A stretch of DNA of 64,000 nt, taken from contig NZ_QERF01000005.1 of the NCBI RefSeq assembly GCF_003260205.1, positions 1-64,000 of the forward strand. Direction: 5' to 3'. Position numbers and translations under genes: made by a program. Of the stretch, positions 40,968 to 50,349 are shown piece after piece (within the stretch, counting starts at the first letter, position 1; every line of letters starts with the position of its first letter). The notes under the pieces were generated by a model. The model did not search any database. It saw only the letters and a list, made by a program, of their open reading frames with translations, and was not told where the DNA came from. Source of the DNA: Winogradskyella tangerina. Lineage in GTDB: Bacteria; Bacteroidota; Bacteroidia; Flavobacteriales; Flavobacteriaceae.

Positions 40968-43952
40968 ATGAAAAAGATAGCCCCACTATTCGCATTTTTG
41001 TGCATATCAATAGTTAGCTTTTCACAAAACTATCAAGATCTTATTGCAGATGGATCCTACACCGTCGCCGAAATTGTTGAAGTTGCAGAACGCCATTTCG
41101 ATACCGTTGGTAGAGGTAGAGGTACTGGCTACAAACCTTTCAGACGTTGGCAATATTTTGCAGAACGTGCTATGGACGAAACAGGACGATTAAAATCTCC
41201 TGAATTCTATTATAATGAACTTCTAAATTACAACGCCAACATTAATAGTGAAGGATTAGCTTTCAGAACTACAGTTGGTGACTGGGAAGAAATGGGACCA
41301 ACCTATTGGAATGCTCTAGCCGGTTGGAATCCAGGTGTAGGTCGAATAACTTCGATTTCAGTTGAAGAAAATAATCTTAATCATATCATCGCAGGTAGCG
41401 AAACAGGTGGTGTTTGGCGTAGCCTTGATGGTGGTTCAACTTGGGAAGTTCTCACAGATAACCTTTCAAACATAGATGTATATGCTCTGGCCATAGACCC
41501 AAGTAATAATTCAACCTATTATTGGGGATCTACCAGTGGAAATATATTTAAGTCCACCGATAGTGGTGCCACGTGGTTCTTGCATAGCTCGTTACCTAAT
41601 GGTTTCGTGAATAAGATTCTTATTCATCCAACCAATTCTATGATCATGTTTGCAACTGCACAAGGTGGAGGTATTTATAAGTCAACAAATGGAGGAACCT
41701 CATGGACGCTTATTCATTCTGAAGCAACAACTGGTTACGACATAGAGTTTAAGCCTGGCGACCCAAGTGTGGTTTATGCCACGGGAACAAAATTTTTCAT
41801 TTCCAATGATTCAGGAACTACCTTTTCTACGGATAGTGGATTGAATGGTTGGACTCAAGAATTTGTCTCTGGTTCAACATCATGGGCTACAGCAAGTTCA
41901 AATCAAAATAATACAGTAACACCGAGAACAGGAAACGGATTAGGTCTATTCTACATAGGGAATTTTTCTAGCCCGTCAACCAGATTAGTCACACCTTCAC
42001 TCAATTTGAGCGGTGCAGTTAATCCACAGGTAAATTTTTCATATACACAAGTAAATTGGTCTGGAGATATCGACGAATTACGTGTGTTATATAAAACTTC
42101 TGCAGCTGGTTCGTGGATAGAATTAGCGCATTACACAGCTGAGGTAAGTTCATGGTCTGATATTACTTTGAATCTTCCAAACCCTACAGGAGATTATTAT
42201 GTCGCTTTTGAAGGGACTGCCAATTACGGTAGAGGCTTAACTTTAGATGATATTTCAATTGAGGCTTCGAATCTTGGAGTTGTTTTTTCTGATGGTTTTG
42301 AATCCGGATCGAATGAATTCGGTTCTGGCGCGAAAATGATTGGTGTTAGTGCAGATGATGCTGATATTGTATATGTACTTGAAGCGAACGGAAATATCTA
42401 TGGTGGACTGCATAAATCACTAGACGGAGGTGCAACATTTACAAAATTCAATCACGGTTCAGTGAATTACTTCGGATATGATTCAATGGGTAATGATGCG
42501 CTGGGACAAGCGCCACGAGACATGGATATTGTGGTAAATCCAAATGATGTTGATGATGTTCATATTGCAGGTATTAACACATGGAGGTCTACAAATGGCG
42601 GGTTTATTTTCACCATTACATCGCAGTGGGTGCCAGGAAGTGCGTCATCTCAAAACATTGGATATTGTCATGCTGATGTTGATATACTCTTATTTGCCGG
42701 TACTGGTGTTGATGCAAGATTATTTGTAGGGTCAGATGGCGGTATTTTTAGAGCTGATAACCCTACAGTTGTTGATAGTAATTATTATACGGACCTAACT
42801 CCAGGAATGGGAATTAGGCAGTTTTACAGAATTGGAATAAGCCAAACCGATCCTGTTGTAGTAACTGGTGGTTCTCAAGATAACGGAACTTCAGTTATGA
42901 GAGCAGACGGAAGTTGGAGAGATTGGCTAGGCGCCGATGGTATGGAAGGTTTTGTAGACAAGAATAATAGTCAGATAATGTATGGAACAACGCAATTTGG
43001 AGGGTTGAGCAAAACCACAAATGGTGGTTTTAATCTGGCATCAATTAGTATCCCTGTCGGAAGTGGTAACTGGAATTGGATTGTTCCTTTTGAACAAGAC
43101 CCAATTGTTGATAATACCATCTACGCCGCGTATAAAGAAGTGTTTAAGTCAACAAATGGTGGTGCAAGTTGGGTGTCTATTTCACCTGATTTCGGATCTA
43201 ATATCGACCATTTTAAAATAGCACCATCAAACAACAATAAACTCTATCTCGCCATCAATGGGAACTTTTGGTATTCATCTAATGCTGGTTTAAACTGGAC
43301 TCAGTCATCTTTAGCTTTAGGAGGTGGAAGGATCAATGAAATCGTTATTCATCCAACAGACCCAGATAAGATTGCTATTGCGACGACAGATAGTCAGAAA
43401 GTTTATTTAAGTACAAATGGTGGCGTATCATGGACCTCACTACGCTGGGATTTACCTAATTTTTCATCTCAGGCTTTGGCATGGCAAGATAATGGAGAAG
43501 ATGGCTTATACGTTGGTATGAACTATGGTGTTTATTATACTGATAATGCCCTTGGTGATACATGGATACCATTTAATAATGGTTTGCCAAATGTGAGAAT
43601 TAATGAGCTTGAAATAAATACAGTAGATAACAGAATTTATGCAGCAACTTATGGTCGAGGATTATGGCGTTCAAACGTTTATAATTCTTCACTTAGTGTT
43701 GATGATTTTGAATTTGAAGGCCTGACGTTGTATCCTAACCCAACTACTGATGTGGTTAACCTCAAATGGAACAAATCTGAAGATGTTAGTATTAGAATTT
43801 TTGATACCCAAGGAAAAGTGGTCTTCTATGGAAAGAGTGTTAACTTATTCAATGGTTTTGAAATCAATATGTCATCTTTCGACGCCGGATTATATTTTGT
43901 GAAGCTTCAGAGCAATAATGGTGAAATCACCAAAAAGCTCATCTTAGAATAA
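40968..43952 (+). CDS. Large T9SS-secreted BNR/sortilin-like repeat protein with type A sorting domain
   Basis: This 994-residue protein has a signal peptide (MKKIAPLFAFLCISIVSFSQ). Asp-box/BNR repeats of a VPS10/sialidase-like propeller follow (SLDGGSTWEVL, STDSGATWFL, STNGGTSWTLI, later STNGGASWVSI, SSNAGLNWTQ and STNGGVSWTSL). A MAM-like jelly-roll domain (about 290-433, ending GLTLDDISIE) interrupts the propeller. The last 75 residues (LTLYPNPTTDVVNLKW, GKVVFYG, FDAGLYFVKLQ, KKLILE) are the Por_Secre_tail type A sorting domain, which directs export and surface anchoring. No catalytic peptidase motif is seen. Ligand or enzyme activity is unknown. Confidence 0.9.
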   Translation: MKKIAPLFAFLCISIVSFSQNYQDLIADGSYTVAEIVEVAERHFDTVGRGRGTGYKPFRRWQYFAERAMDETGRLKSPEFYYNELLNYNANINSEGLAFRTTVGDWEEMGPTYWNALAGWNPGVGRITSISVEENNLNHIIAGSETGGVWRSLDGGSTWEVLTDNLSNIDVYALAIDPSNNSTYYWGSTSGNIFKSTDSGATWFLHSSLPNGFVNKILIHPTNSMIMFATAQGGGIYKSTNGGTSWTLIHSEATTGYDIEFKPGDPSVVYATGTKFFISNDSGTTFSTDSGLNGWTQEFVSGSTSWATASSNQNNTVTPRTGNGLGLFYIGNFSSPSTRLVTPSLNLSGAVNPQVNFSYTQVNWSGDIDELRVLYKTSAAGSWIELAHYTAEVSSWSDITLNLPNPTGDYYVAFEGTANYGRGLTLDDISIEASNLGVVFSDGFESGSNEFGSGAKMIGVSADDADIVYVLEANGNIYGGLHKSLDGGATFTKFNHGSVNYFGYDSMGNDALGQAPRDMDIVVNPNDVDDVHIAGINTWRSTNGGFIFTITSQWVPGSASSQNIGYCHADVDILLFAGTGVDARLFVGSDGGIFRADNPTVVDSNYYTDLTPGMGIRQFYRIGISQTDPVVVTGGSQDNGTSVMRADGSWRDWLGADGMEGFVDKNNSQIMYGTTQFGGLSKTTNGGFNLASISIPVGSGNWNWIVPFEQDPIVDNTIYAAYKEVFKSTNGGASWVSISPDFGSNIDHFKIAPSNNNKLYLAINGNFWYSSNAGLNWTQSSLALGGGRINEIVIHPTDPDKIAIATTDSQKVYLSTNGGVSWTSLRWDLPNFSSQALAWQDNGEDGLYVGMNYGVYYTDNALGDTWIPFNNGLPNVRINELEINTVDNRIYAATYGRGLWRSNVYNSSLSVDDFEFEGLTLYPNPTTDVVNLKWNKSEDVSIRIFDTQGKVVFYGKSVNLFNGFEINMSSFDAGLYFVKLQSNNGEITKKLILE

Positions 43953-43970
43953 AAACGAATAGAATATTCT

Positions 43971-44007
43971 AAGCCCATTTGTAATTCGGTTGCATTTGGG
44001 CTTTTTT
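43971..44007 (+). terminator. Terminator after the BNR protein gene
   Basis: AAGCCCA (43971-43977) pairs with TGGGCTT (43997-44003), followed by a run of T. The loop is long (19 nt). Confidence 0.7.
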
Positions 44008-44034
44008 TATTCTTAAATCAGTAACTTCGCATCT

Positions 44035-44652
44035 ATGGAATTTTCATCAAAACTTTTGGAAAATGCCGTTAATGAGATGGCCCAATTACCAGGTATAGGT
44101 AAACGCACAGCGTTGCGCTTGGTACTTCATTTATTAAGGCAACCAGAAGACCAAACGTATCAATTATCCGATGCACTTTCTAAGGTTAGAGCAGAAATAA
44201 ATTTCTGTAAATCGTGTCATAATATAAGTGATAAGGAGCTCTGTGAAATTTGTGAAAATCCTAACCGAAACACAGAACTTATATGTGTTGTCGAAGATAT
44301 CCGCGATGTCATGGCCATTGAAAATACAAGTTCGTTTAAAGGTTTATACCATGTTTTAGGTGGTAAAATTTCACCTATCGATGGTATTGGTCCGCAAGAT
44401 CTTAATATTAATTCGTTGGTTGAAAAAGTTAAATCCGGACAAGTAAAAGAGCTGATTTTCGCTATGAGTCCTACTATGGAAGGCGATACTACCAATTTTT
44501 ACATTTTCAGACAGATTCAAGACTATGATGTTGCTACATCAACTATTGCACGAGGAGTTGCTGCCGGAAATGAATTAGAATATACTGATGAAATTACCTT
44601 AGGACGAAGTATCATCGATCGCATCCCATTTGAAGCCTCTTTAAAATCATAA
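44035..44652 (+). CDS. recR: Recombination mediator protein RecR
   Basis: This 205-residue protein has a helix-hairpin-helix ([17 protein letters not shown], about 18-34), a zinc finger C-x2-C...C-x2-C ([16 protein letters not shown], about 57-72) and a TOPRIM domain (about 80-175: [30 protein letters not shown]). With RecO it loads RecA on gapped DNA. TAACTTCG six bases before the ATG may be a -7 element, so the message may be almost leaderless. The glycosyltransferase gene follows after 7 bp. Confidence 0.96.
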   Translation: MEFSSKLLENAVNEMAQLPGIGKRTALRLVLHLLRQPEDQTYQLSDALSKVRAEINFCKSCHNISDKELCEICENPNRNTELICVVEDIRDVMAIENTSSFKGLYHVLGGKISPIDGIGPQDLNINSLVEKVKSGQVKELIFAMSPTMEGDTTNFYIFRQIQDYDVATSTIARGVAAGNELEYTDEITLGRSIIDRIPFEASLKS

Positions 44653-44659
44653 GCTCGTC

Positions 44660-45760
44660 TTGAAGCTCTCTGTCGTCATACTCAATTATAATGTGCGCTA
44701 CTTCTTAGAGGTTTGCCTTAGAAGTGTGGAAGCAGCCGTTAAAGACATCAATGCTGAAATTATTGTGGTTGACAATAAGTCTTCAGACGGAAGTTGTGAA
44801 ATGGTAAAAACTCAGTTTCCATCAGTTCATCTTATTGAAAATGATGACAACTATGGATTTTCAAAAGGTAATAATATTGGTGTAGCCAAAGCTAAAGGAG
44901 ACTATTTATGTATTCTAAATCCTGATACGATTGTTGCTGAAGATACATTTTCTAAGATTATTGAATTTGCGGATTCTAAGTCAAATCTCGGTATCGTTGG
45001 CTGTCAGCTTATCGATGGAAGTGGACAATTTTTGCCAGAGAGTAAACGTCAAATACCTACACCGAAAGTTGCCTTTCAAAAGTTAATGGGTAATACGGAG
45101 AATTACTACACATCATCATTACAATCTGGTGAGATTGGTAAAACAGATATACTCGTTGGTGCTTTTATGCTTCTGAAAAGATCCGTCTATAATGAAGTAA
45201 ATGGATTTGATGAGGACTATTTCATGTATGGTGAAGACATAGACTTATCCTATAAAATTCTGAAAGCGGGATATACCAACTATTATTTTGGTGAAACTAC
45301 CATAATTCACTTTAAGGGCGAAAGTACCCATAAGAATAAAATTTACGCCAAGCGATTTTATGGAGCAATGGAAATATTCTATAAGAAACATTTTGCCTTT
45401 AATCCTGTAGTAACCTTGTTGGTAAAACTGGGGTTAAATCTAGCTTCTAAAAGAAAGCGTTTAAAAGGGACCGCACCAGCCAATATAAATAATTGTGTTA
45501 TAGTCACCGATGCGATATTTAATGGTTTAAAGTCGAAATTGAATCGCTCGATCACCTTTACTCAAGACTTAAACAATTTACCGTCCGATGCGCAAATAAT
45601 TTTCGATACAAGTATTATTGATTTTAAGGCTATTGTAAATTATATGTTGAAGCACAAAAACTCAAATCAAAACACCTATCGGATTTTACTAAAAAATAGT
45701 AATTTTATCCTCGGAAGTGATAGCAATCAGAGCAAAGGTGAAGTAATCCCTCTTGATTAA
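44660..45760 (+). CDS. Family 2 glycosyltransferase
   Basis: This 366-residue protein starts from a TTG at 44660, seven bases after recR; no ATG comes before the conserved first strand KLSVVILNYNVRYFL. The GT-A fold shows IIVVDNKSSDGS (about 34-45), the metal-binding CILNPDTIV (DxD-like NPD, about 91-99) and GFDEDYFMYGEDIDLSYKI (about 183-201), as in rhamnosyl- and other cell-surface glycan transferases (WbbL group). Residues 240-366 form an extra C-terminal region with no strong membrane segment. It probably acts on lipid-linked glycan at the inner membrane face. Co-transcribed with recR. Confidence 0.88.
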   Translation: MKLSVVILNYNVRYFLEVCLRSVEAAVKDINAEIIVVDNKSSDGSCEMVKTQFPSVHLIENDDNYGFSKGNNIGVAKAKGDYLCILNPDTIVAEDTFSKIIEFADSKSNLGIVGCQLIDGSGQFLPESKRQIPTPKVAFQKLMGNTENYYTSSLQSGEIGKTDILVGAFMLLKRSVYNEVNGFDEDYFMYGEDIDLSYKILKAGYTNYYFGETTIIHFKGESTHKNKIYAKRFYGAMEIFYKKHFAFNPVVTLLVKLGLNLASKRKRLKGTAPANINNCVIVTDAIFNGLKSKLNRSITFTQDLNNLPSDAQIIFDTSIIDFKAIVNYMLKHKNSNQNTYRILLKNSNFILGSDSNQSKGEVIPLD

Positions 45761-45798
45761 TTGATGAAAAAAAATCAACAAAAAAGACTATTTTTTAT

Positions 45799-45806
45799 TA
45801 ATTTTG
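45799..45806 (+). promoter_or_regulatory. Bacteroidota -7 element of the E2 gene
   Basis: TAATTTTG fits TAnnTTTG and gives a leader of about 30 nt before the ATG at 45844. Confidence 0.6.
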
Positions 45807-45843
45807 CACTCAATTAGCAAATAAAGACCTTCAAATTAAAGAT

Positions 45844-47211
45844 ATGGCAAATTTTGAACTTAAATTACCTAAAATGGGAGAGAGTGTTGCGGAAGCAACA
45901 ATTACCTCATGGCTGAAAGAAGTTGGTGAAACTATTGAAGCAGACGAAGCCGTTTTAGAAATTGCAACGGATAAGGTGGATAGTGAGGTGCCAAGTGAAG
46001 TGGACGGCGTTTTAATTGAAAAACTTTTCGATGTTGATGACGTTGTTCAAGTTGGTCAGACTATTGCTATCATTCAAATCGATGGTGAAGGAACAGTAGA
46101 GGTTGCTGCTCCGGCTGCCACTGAACCTGCAGTTGAGCCTGTTGTTGAAGAAGCACCAAAAGCTGTTGCTGAGGTTGCACAAACCGTTGTTGCTGCTCAG
46201 ACTTCAGTTGCGCCAGTAGTAAGTTCTGGAGATCGTTTTTATTCGCCTTTAGTAAAGAATATTGCCAAACAAGAAGGTATATCACAAACTGAATTAGATA
46301 GTATTCCAGGTACAGGGAAAGACGGTCGCGTTACAAAAAACGACATTAAAAGCTATTTACAATCTCGCAGTTCGGCACCGGTAACTAGTGCAGCACCAGC
46401 TCCTGCAGAGGTTAAAGAAGTGGCTGCGCCAAAACCTGTTGAAACGAAATCTGAGCCCAAGCCAAAAGCAAAACCTGCGCCAACGCCTGTAGTTGCCTCT
46501 GGTGAAGATGAAATCATTGAAATGACCAGAATGGGGAAACTCATTTCAAAACACATGATCGATTCAGTTCAGACTTCGGCACATGTTCAGTCGTTTATTG
46601 AAGCAGACGTTACAGAAATTTGGAATTGGCGCAATAAGCATAAGAATGCCTTCAAACAAAGAGAAGGTGAGAACTTAACCTTCACACCGATATTTATGGA
46701 AGCAGTCGCAAAGGCATTACGCGATTATCCTATGATGAATATTTCTGTTCAAGGGGATAGTATCATCAAAAAGAAGCATATCAATTTAGGTATGGCCGCT
46801 GCGCTTTCAGACGGAAATTTAATTGTACCAGTAATTAAAGATGCTGATCAGTTAAATCTTCTCGGAATGGCCAAGAAGGTAAATGACTTAGCCAACAGAG
46901 CTCGCGAGAACAAGTTAAATCCAGATGATATCCAAGATGGTACGTACACCGTAACTAATGTCGGTACTTTTGGAAGTATTATGGGAACTCCAATCATCAA
47001 TCAACCACAAGTTGGTATTTTGGCCTTAGGCGCGATTAGAAAAGTGCCAGCTGTTATAGAAACACCTCAAGGAGATTTTATCGGAATCCGTTATAAAATG
47101 TTCATGTCACACTCATACGACCACCGTGTAGTTAATGGTGCTTTGGGTGGGCAATTTGTAAAAGCAGTTAAAGATTACCTCGAAGCATGGGATCCTGAAA
47201 GAGAAATATAG
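45844..47211 (+). CDS. 2-oxo acid dehydrogenase E2, dihydrolipoamide acyltransferase
   Basis: This 455-residue protein has a lipoyl domain (about 1-80; lipoyl-lysine K44 in EIATDKVDSEV), an Ala/Pro/Val-rich linker, a peripheral-subunit-binding domain (about 133-168; SPLVKNIAKQEGI, GTGKDGRVTKNDI), a second Pro/Ala linker and the catalytic core (about 225-455). The layout resembles branched-chain 2-oxo acid dehydrogenase E2 of Bacteroidota. The usual catalytic HxxxDG motif reads HRVVNG (427-432), with Asn in place of Asp. E1 and E3 genes are not adjacent; it has its own promoter and terminator. Confidence 0.9.
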   Translation: MANFELKLPKMGESVAEATITSWLKEVGETIEADEAVLEIATDKVDSEVPSEVDGVLIEKLFDVDDVVQVGQTIAIIQIDGEGTVEVAAPAATEPAVEPVVEEAPKAVAEVAQTVVAAQTSVAPVVSSGDRFYSPLVKNIAKQEGISQTELDSIPGTGKDGRVTKNDIKSYLQSRSSAPVTSAAPAPAEVKEVAAPKPVETKSEPKPKAKPAPTPVVASGEDEIIEMTRMGKLISKHMIDSVQTSAHVQSFIEADVTEIWNWRNKHKNAFKQREGENLTFTPIFMEAVAKALRDYPMMNISVQGDSIIKKKHINLGMAAALSDGNLIVPVIKDADQLNLLGMAKKVNDLANRARENKLNPDDIQDGTYTVTNVGTFGSIMGTPIINQPQVGILALGAIRKVPAVIETPQGDFIGIRYKMFMSHSYDHRVVNGALGGQFVKAVKDYLEAWDPEREI

Positions 47212-47234
47212 ACTGAGTAAAATAATATATGAAG

Positions 47235-47264
47235 AGAGACACCTAAAACGGTGTCTCTTTTTTT
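47235..47264 (+). terminator. Rho-independent terminator of the E2 gene
   Basis: AGAGACACC (47235-47243) pairs with GGTGTCTCT (47250-47258), followed by eight T. Confidence 0.9.
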
Positions 47265-47316
47265 TGATGACTTTTTTTATGATTTGCGATACGAAATCAA
47301 CCAAGGTCTATTAATT

Positions 47317-47394
47317 ATGAAATCATTCGTACTATCGCTCTTTGCTTTCCCAATACTATTATTTTCAAAAAAGGTAAAACAAGTAAACGCTTGA
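47317..47394 (+). other. Possible 25-codon ORF resembling a signal peptide
   Basis: Between the E2 terminator and the convergent oxidoreductase gene, ATG at 47317 opens MKSFVLSLFAFPILLFSKK and ends at 47394. It looks like a bare signal peptide: either a decayed secreted-protein gene or chance. The rest of 47265-47432 shows nothing recognisable. Confidence 0.2.
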
Positions 47395-47432
47395 AATTTA
47401 TTGAAGTATAGCTAAACGGTTCTTAGTGTATT

Positions 47433-48509
47433 TTATTCAACAAATCCGTCCCAACGGCGCATATAATTGATAAATTTTTCGCTAAGTCCCTCAGATTTCA
47501 AGTACGTTGGAGTCACTGGATTTTCAATGGGTGTAAAGTTTGAATTTTCAGTGACTTTTTTTGGAAAATCGTGATGTAAAATACCCGACCTTCCAATGGT
47601 AACAAAATCAATTCCTTTTTCTAATACACGTTCGGCATCTTTACCTGTTCGTATGTTTCCAGCAACCGTAAATTTTACATGTTTACGATTTAGCTGAAGT
47701 ATATGGTCGAGTAAGCTCAAGTCACTTTCAGGCAACTCTTCCGCTTTTTTAAAGCAGTCCCACAGTGAAAAATCTAAGAAATCAATTTTACCTTCATCAA
47801 TAAGCTGCTGACTTAAGGTCTTAATTTCAGTAAGTTTCATTCCGAAGCGCTCAGGAGACAATCTAATACCGAGTAAGAACTTGTCACCGCAAGCTCGCCT
47901 TATACCATCAATGATCTCAAAAATGATCCGTGCCCTATTTTCTAGGGTACCACCATAGTCATCTGTTCTTTGATTTAGTTTCGAACTTAAAAATTGAGTC
48001 AAGATGTAACCATGTGCCCCATGGACTTCCACACCGTCATAACCACATTTCTTAGCTCTTACGGCGGCAGCAATGAAATCATCACGTAATTGATGTACTT
48101 CTTCCAGAGTTAAAGCTCTAGCATTATATTTTTCGTGCGCTGAAGGGCAAACGGCTTTTTCATGGATAACTTCAAATGGCGAACGCATTCCGGCATGATG
48201 CAATTGAATTACGGCTAAACTACCATAAGATTTTATTGCTGAACTCAATCTTTTATGCCCGTCGATTAATTCATCAGAAAATATTCCAAGTTGTCCAGAG
48301 AAGCCTTTGCCAATTTCCTGAATATGTGATGCGCAGGTCATCACTAACCCAAAGCCGCCTTTGGCACGCATAGTTAACCAATTAAATTCATCCTCCGACA
48401 GTTGCCCGTTTTCATGACTTTGTTGATTCGTTAATGGTGCTAGCATAAATGGATTTGGCATGATGTGACCACATTTGAATTCTATAGAATTTTGGAATAT
48501 TTTGCTCAT
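47433..48509 (-). CDS. NADH:flavin oxidoreductase, Old Yellow Enzyme family
   Basis: The ATG at 48509 (MSKIFQNSIEF) is preferred over a TTG 18 bp upstream. The 358-residue TIM-barrel flavoprotein shows NPFMLAPLTN (FMN-binding start), AVIQLHHAG, DDFIAAAVRAKKCGYDGVEVHGAHGYIL with the FMN/substrate-binding His, SSKLNQRTDDYGG (about 180) and GIRLSPE, then VTIGRSGI near the end. FMN-dependent OYE-like enzymes reduce activated alkenes or act as dienoyl-CoA-type reductases; the substrate is unknown. Monocistronic and convergent with the E2 gene. Confidence 0.92.
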   Translation of the reverse strand: MSKIFQNSIEFKCGHIMPNPFMLAPLTNQQSHENGQLSEDEFNWLTMRAKGGFGLVMTCASHIQEIGKGFSGQLGIFSDELIDGHKRLSSAIKSYGSLAVIQLHHAGMRSPFEVIHEKAVCPSAHEKYNARALTLEEVHQLRDDFIAAAVRAKKCGYDGVEVHGAHGYILTQFLSSKLNQRTDDYGGTLENRARIIFEIIDGIRRACGDKFLLGIRLSPERFGMKLTEIKTLSQQLIDEGKIDFLDFSLWDCFKKAEELPESDLSLLDHILQLNRKHVKFTVAGNIRTGKDAERVLEKGIDFVTIGRSGILHHDFPKKVTENSNFTPIENPVTPTYLKSEGLSEKFINYMRRWDGFVE

Positions 48510-48595
48510 AGATTTGTAGATATTCAACCTTACGAAATTCGATTATTTTAGCCTTAATAACAAGTGGTTTTCTGAATAAAGTAAGATTAAAGCAC

Positions 48596-48603
48596 TACCT
48601 TTG
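48596..48603 (+). promoter_or_regulatory. Bacteroidota -7 element of the exonuclease gene
   Basis: TACCTTTG fits TAnnTTTG, 16 bp before the ATG at 48620. Confidence 0.55.
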
Positions 48604-48619
48604 TTTAAATTAATAGCAC

Positions 48620-49396
48620 ATGCAACTCAACCTTAATAAACCCATCTGTTTTTTCGATCTGGAAACAACAGGAATTAATATTTCAAAAGACCGTATTGTA
48701 GAAATTTCCATTCTGAAAGTGCATCCTAACGGTAAAGAGGAGAGCTATACAAAACGCGTAAACCCAACCATTCCCATCCCACCAGAAGTGACTAAAGTTC
48801 ACGGTATTTCTGATGCTGATGTGGCAGATGCACCAACTTTTAAGGAGATATCAAAGGAAGTTCATAATCTAATTAAAGACTCTGATTTAGGTGGCTTTAA
48901 TTCTAACCGTTTCGATATTCCATTATTAGCGGAAGAAATGTTGCGCGCCGATCTCGATTTTGATATGAAAAATCGTTTGGCTATTGATGTTCAAACTATT
49001 TTCCATCGCATGGAACAGCGTACTTTAAGTGCTGCCTATAAGTTTTATTGCAATAAAAATCTCGATGATGCCCACAGTGCTGAAGCGGATACTTTAGCAA
49101 CTTACGAAGTTTTAAAAGCGCAAATCGATAGATATGATGAAATTGAAAATGACACGAAATTCTTAGCAGAGTTTAGTTCACGAAAGAAATTTGCAGATTT
49201 TGCAGGTTTTGTAGCCTTCAATAAAGATGGTGAAGAATGTTTCGCCTTTGGAAAGCACAAAGGAAAGCGTGTTGTTGATGTCTTAGAGCAAGAACCAGGT
49301 TATTTTGGTTGGTTACTTAATGCTGACTTCCCACTTTATACTAAAAAAGTGTTAACCGCTATTAAGTTACGTCAGTTTAATAATAAATTGGGTTAG
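48620..49396 (+). CDS. DEDDh 3'-5' exonuclease with a small C-terminal domain
   Basis: This 258-residue protein has the DnaQ/DEDDh exonuclease motifs: ExoI CFFDLETTGI (D13, E15), ExoII around GGFNSNRFDIPLL, and ExoIII DDAHSAEADTLATYEV (His and Asp). A C-terminal segment of about 50 residues (FAFGKHKGKRVVDVLEQEPG, FGWLLNADFP) matches the exonuclease-associated putative quorum-sensing/DUF3820-like module. It should act in the cytoplasm in repair or RNA/DNA trimming, outside the polymerase III core. It has its own promoter. Confidence 0.92.
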   Translation: MQLNLNKPICFFDLETTGINISKDRIVEISILKVHPNGKEESYTKRVNPTIPIPPEVTKVHGISDADVADAPTFKEISKEVHNLIKDSDLGGFNSNRFDIPLLAEEMLRADLDFDMKNRLAIDVQTIFHRMEQRTLSAAYKFYCNKNLDDAHSAEADTLATYEVLKAQIDRYDEIENDTKFLAEFSSRKKFADFAGFVAFNKDGEECFAFGKHKGKRVVDVLEQEPGYFGWLLNADFPLYTKKVLTAIKLRQFNNKLG

Positions 49397-49439
49397 CTGT
49401 CATTCCTGCGAAAGCATGAATCTCATTATTAAGCATTCC

Positions 49440-50336
49440 ATGAGGTATATCTTTCTATTTATTTCTTTTTTGTCTTTTTCTCAAGACCAAACTGCTCGTG
49501 GAGTCATCTTAGATAAAGAAACTAGAGCGCCAATCCCTTATGTCAATATTGCAATTTTAGAATCTACATTTGGAACTTCGAGTGATGAGAGTGGCAGTTA
49601 CTTACTTGAGATAAAGAAACTTGATCTCTCCAAATATGTAAAATTATCTTCATTAGGTTATAGAGACACGACACTTACGATTCAAAATTTTATAAAGCTG
49701 AAGGAAGTGTTATTAACTCCAATTGCGGAGCAACTTTCAGAAGTTGTTATTTCCGAAAAGTTTGAAGAAAAAACAATGGTGGTTAACCCTATAAATGAAG
49801 AAGACCTATCATCAGGTTTCGGAACGAATGCAAAGAATCCATGGATAATTGCCTTATATATGCCGTACGATTCCATCTATGATGATATTAATTATTTAAA
49901 ATCAGTTAGGTTTCACTTTGGAAATTATAAGAACAAAAGATCGAAATTTAGACTAAGAATGTTTTCCATAGGTAAAGATAGTTTACCAGATAAGGACATT
50001 TTGAAATCGAATGTCATCATCGATCTGAAAAAGAAACAGAAATTTGCTGATATTGATATTTCTGATCAAAATTTAGTTTTCCCAACCGGAGGTATTTATA
50101 TCGCATTTGAATGGCTTTACATTCCCTATAACGAAGAAAAAGTGACCTATGTATTTGAAGATAAGAAGAATGTAAAGGGCGTTCAATATCTCCCAAAGTT
50201 TTCAGCTATCGAAGCTAACGAAGGAGACTACACCATAGCTGCTTACATATCTGGACTATGGAGATTTTATTCGCCAAATAAATTCAGAAGTGATAAGAAA
50301 TTAGTTCCGGCTATATCATTAACTTTGTCCAATTGA
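49440..50336 (+). CDS. Secreted carboxypeptidase-regulatory-like domain protein, paralogue of the 16.8-kb gene
   Basis: The ATG at 49440 gives a proper signal peptide (MRYIFLFISFLSFSQ); an ATG at 49416 would add eight residues from a repeat-like leader. The 298-residue protein has a CarboxypepD_reg-like domain (about 17-95; GVILDKETRAPIPYVNIAIL, SSLGYRDTTL) and a beta-rich C-terminal domain (about 130-298; SVRFHFGNY, FRLRMFSIGKDSLPDK, GGIYIAFEWLYIP) shared with the protein at 16812-17786. It is presumably periplasmic or outer-membrane associated; function unknown. The FAH gene follows after 13 bp. Confidence 0.78.
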   Translation: MRYIFLFISFLSFSQDQTARGVILDKETRAPIPYVNIAILESTFGTSSDESGSYLLEIKKLDLSKYVKLSSLGYRDTTLTIQNFIKLKEVLLTPIAEQLSEVVISEKFEEKTMVVNPINEEDLSSGFGTNAKNPWIIALYMPYDSIYDDINYLKSVRFHFGNYKNKRSKFRLRMFSIGKDSLPDKDILKSNVIIDLKKKQKFADIDISDQNLVFPTGGIYIAFEWLYIPYNEEKVTYVFEDKKNVKGVQYLPKFSAIEANEGDYTIAAYISGLWRFYSPNKFRSDKKLVPAISLTLSN

Positions 50337-50349
50337 TTAATTAGCATAA

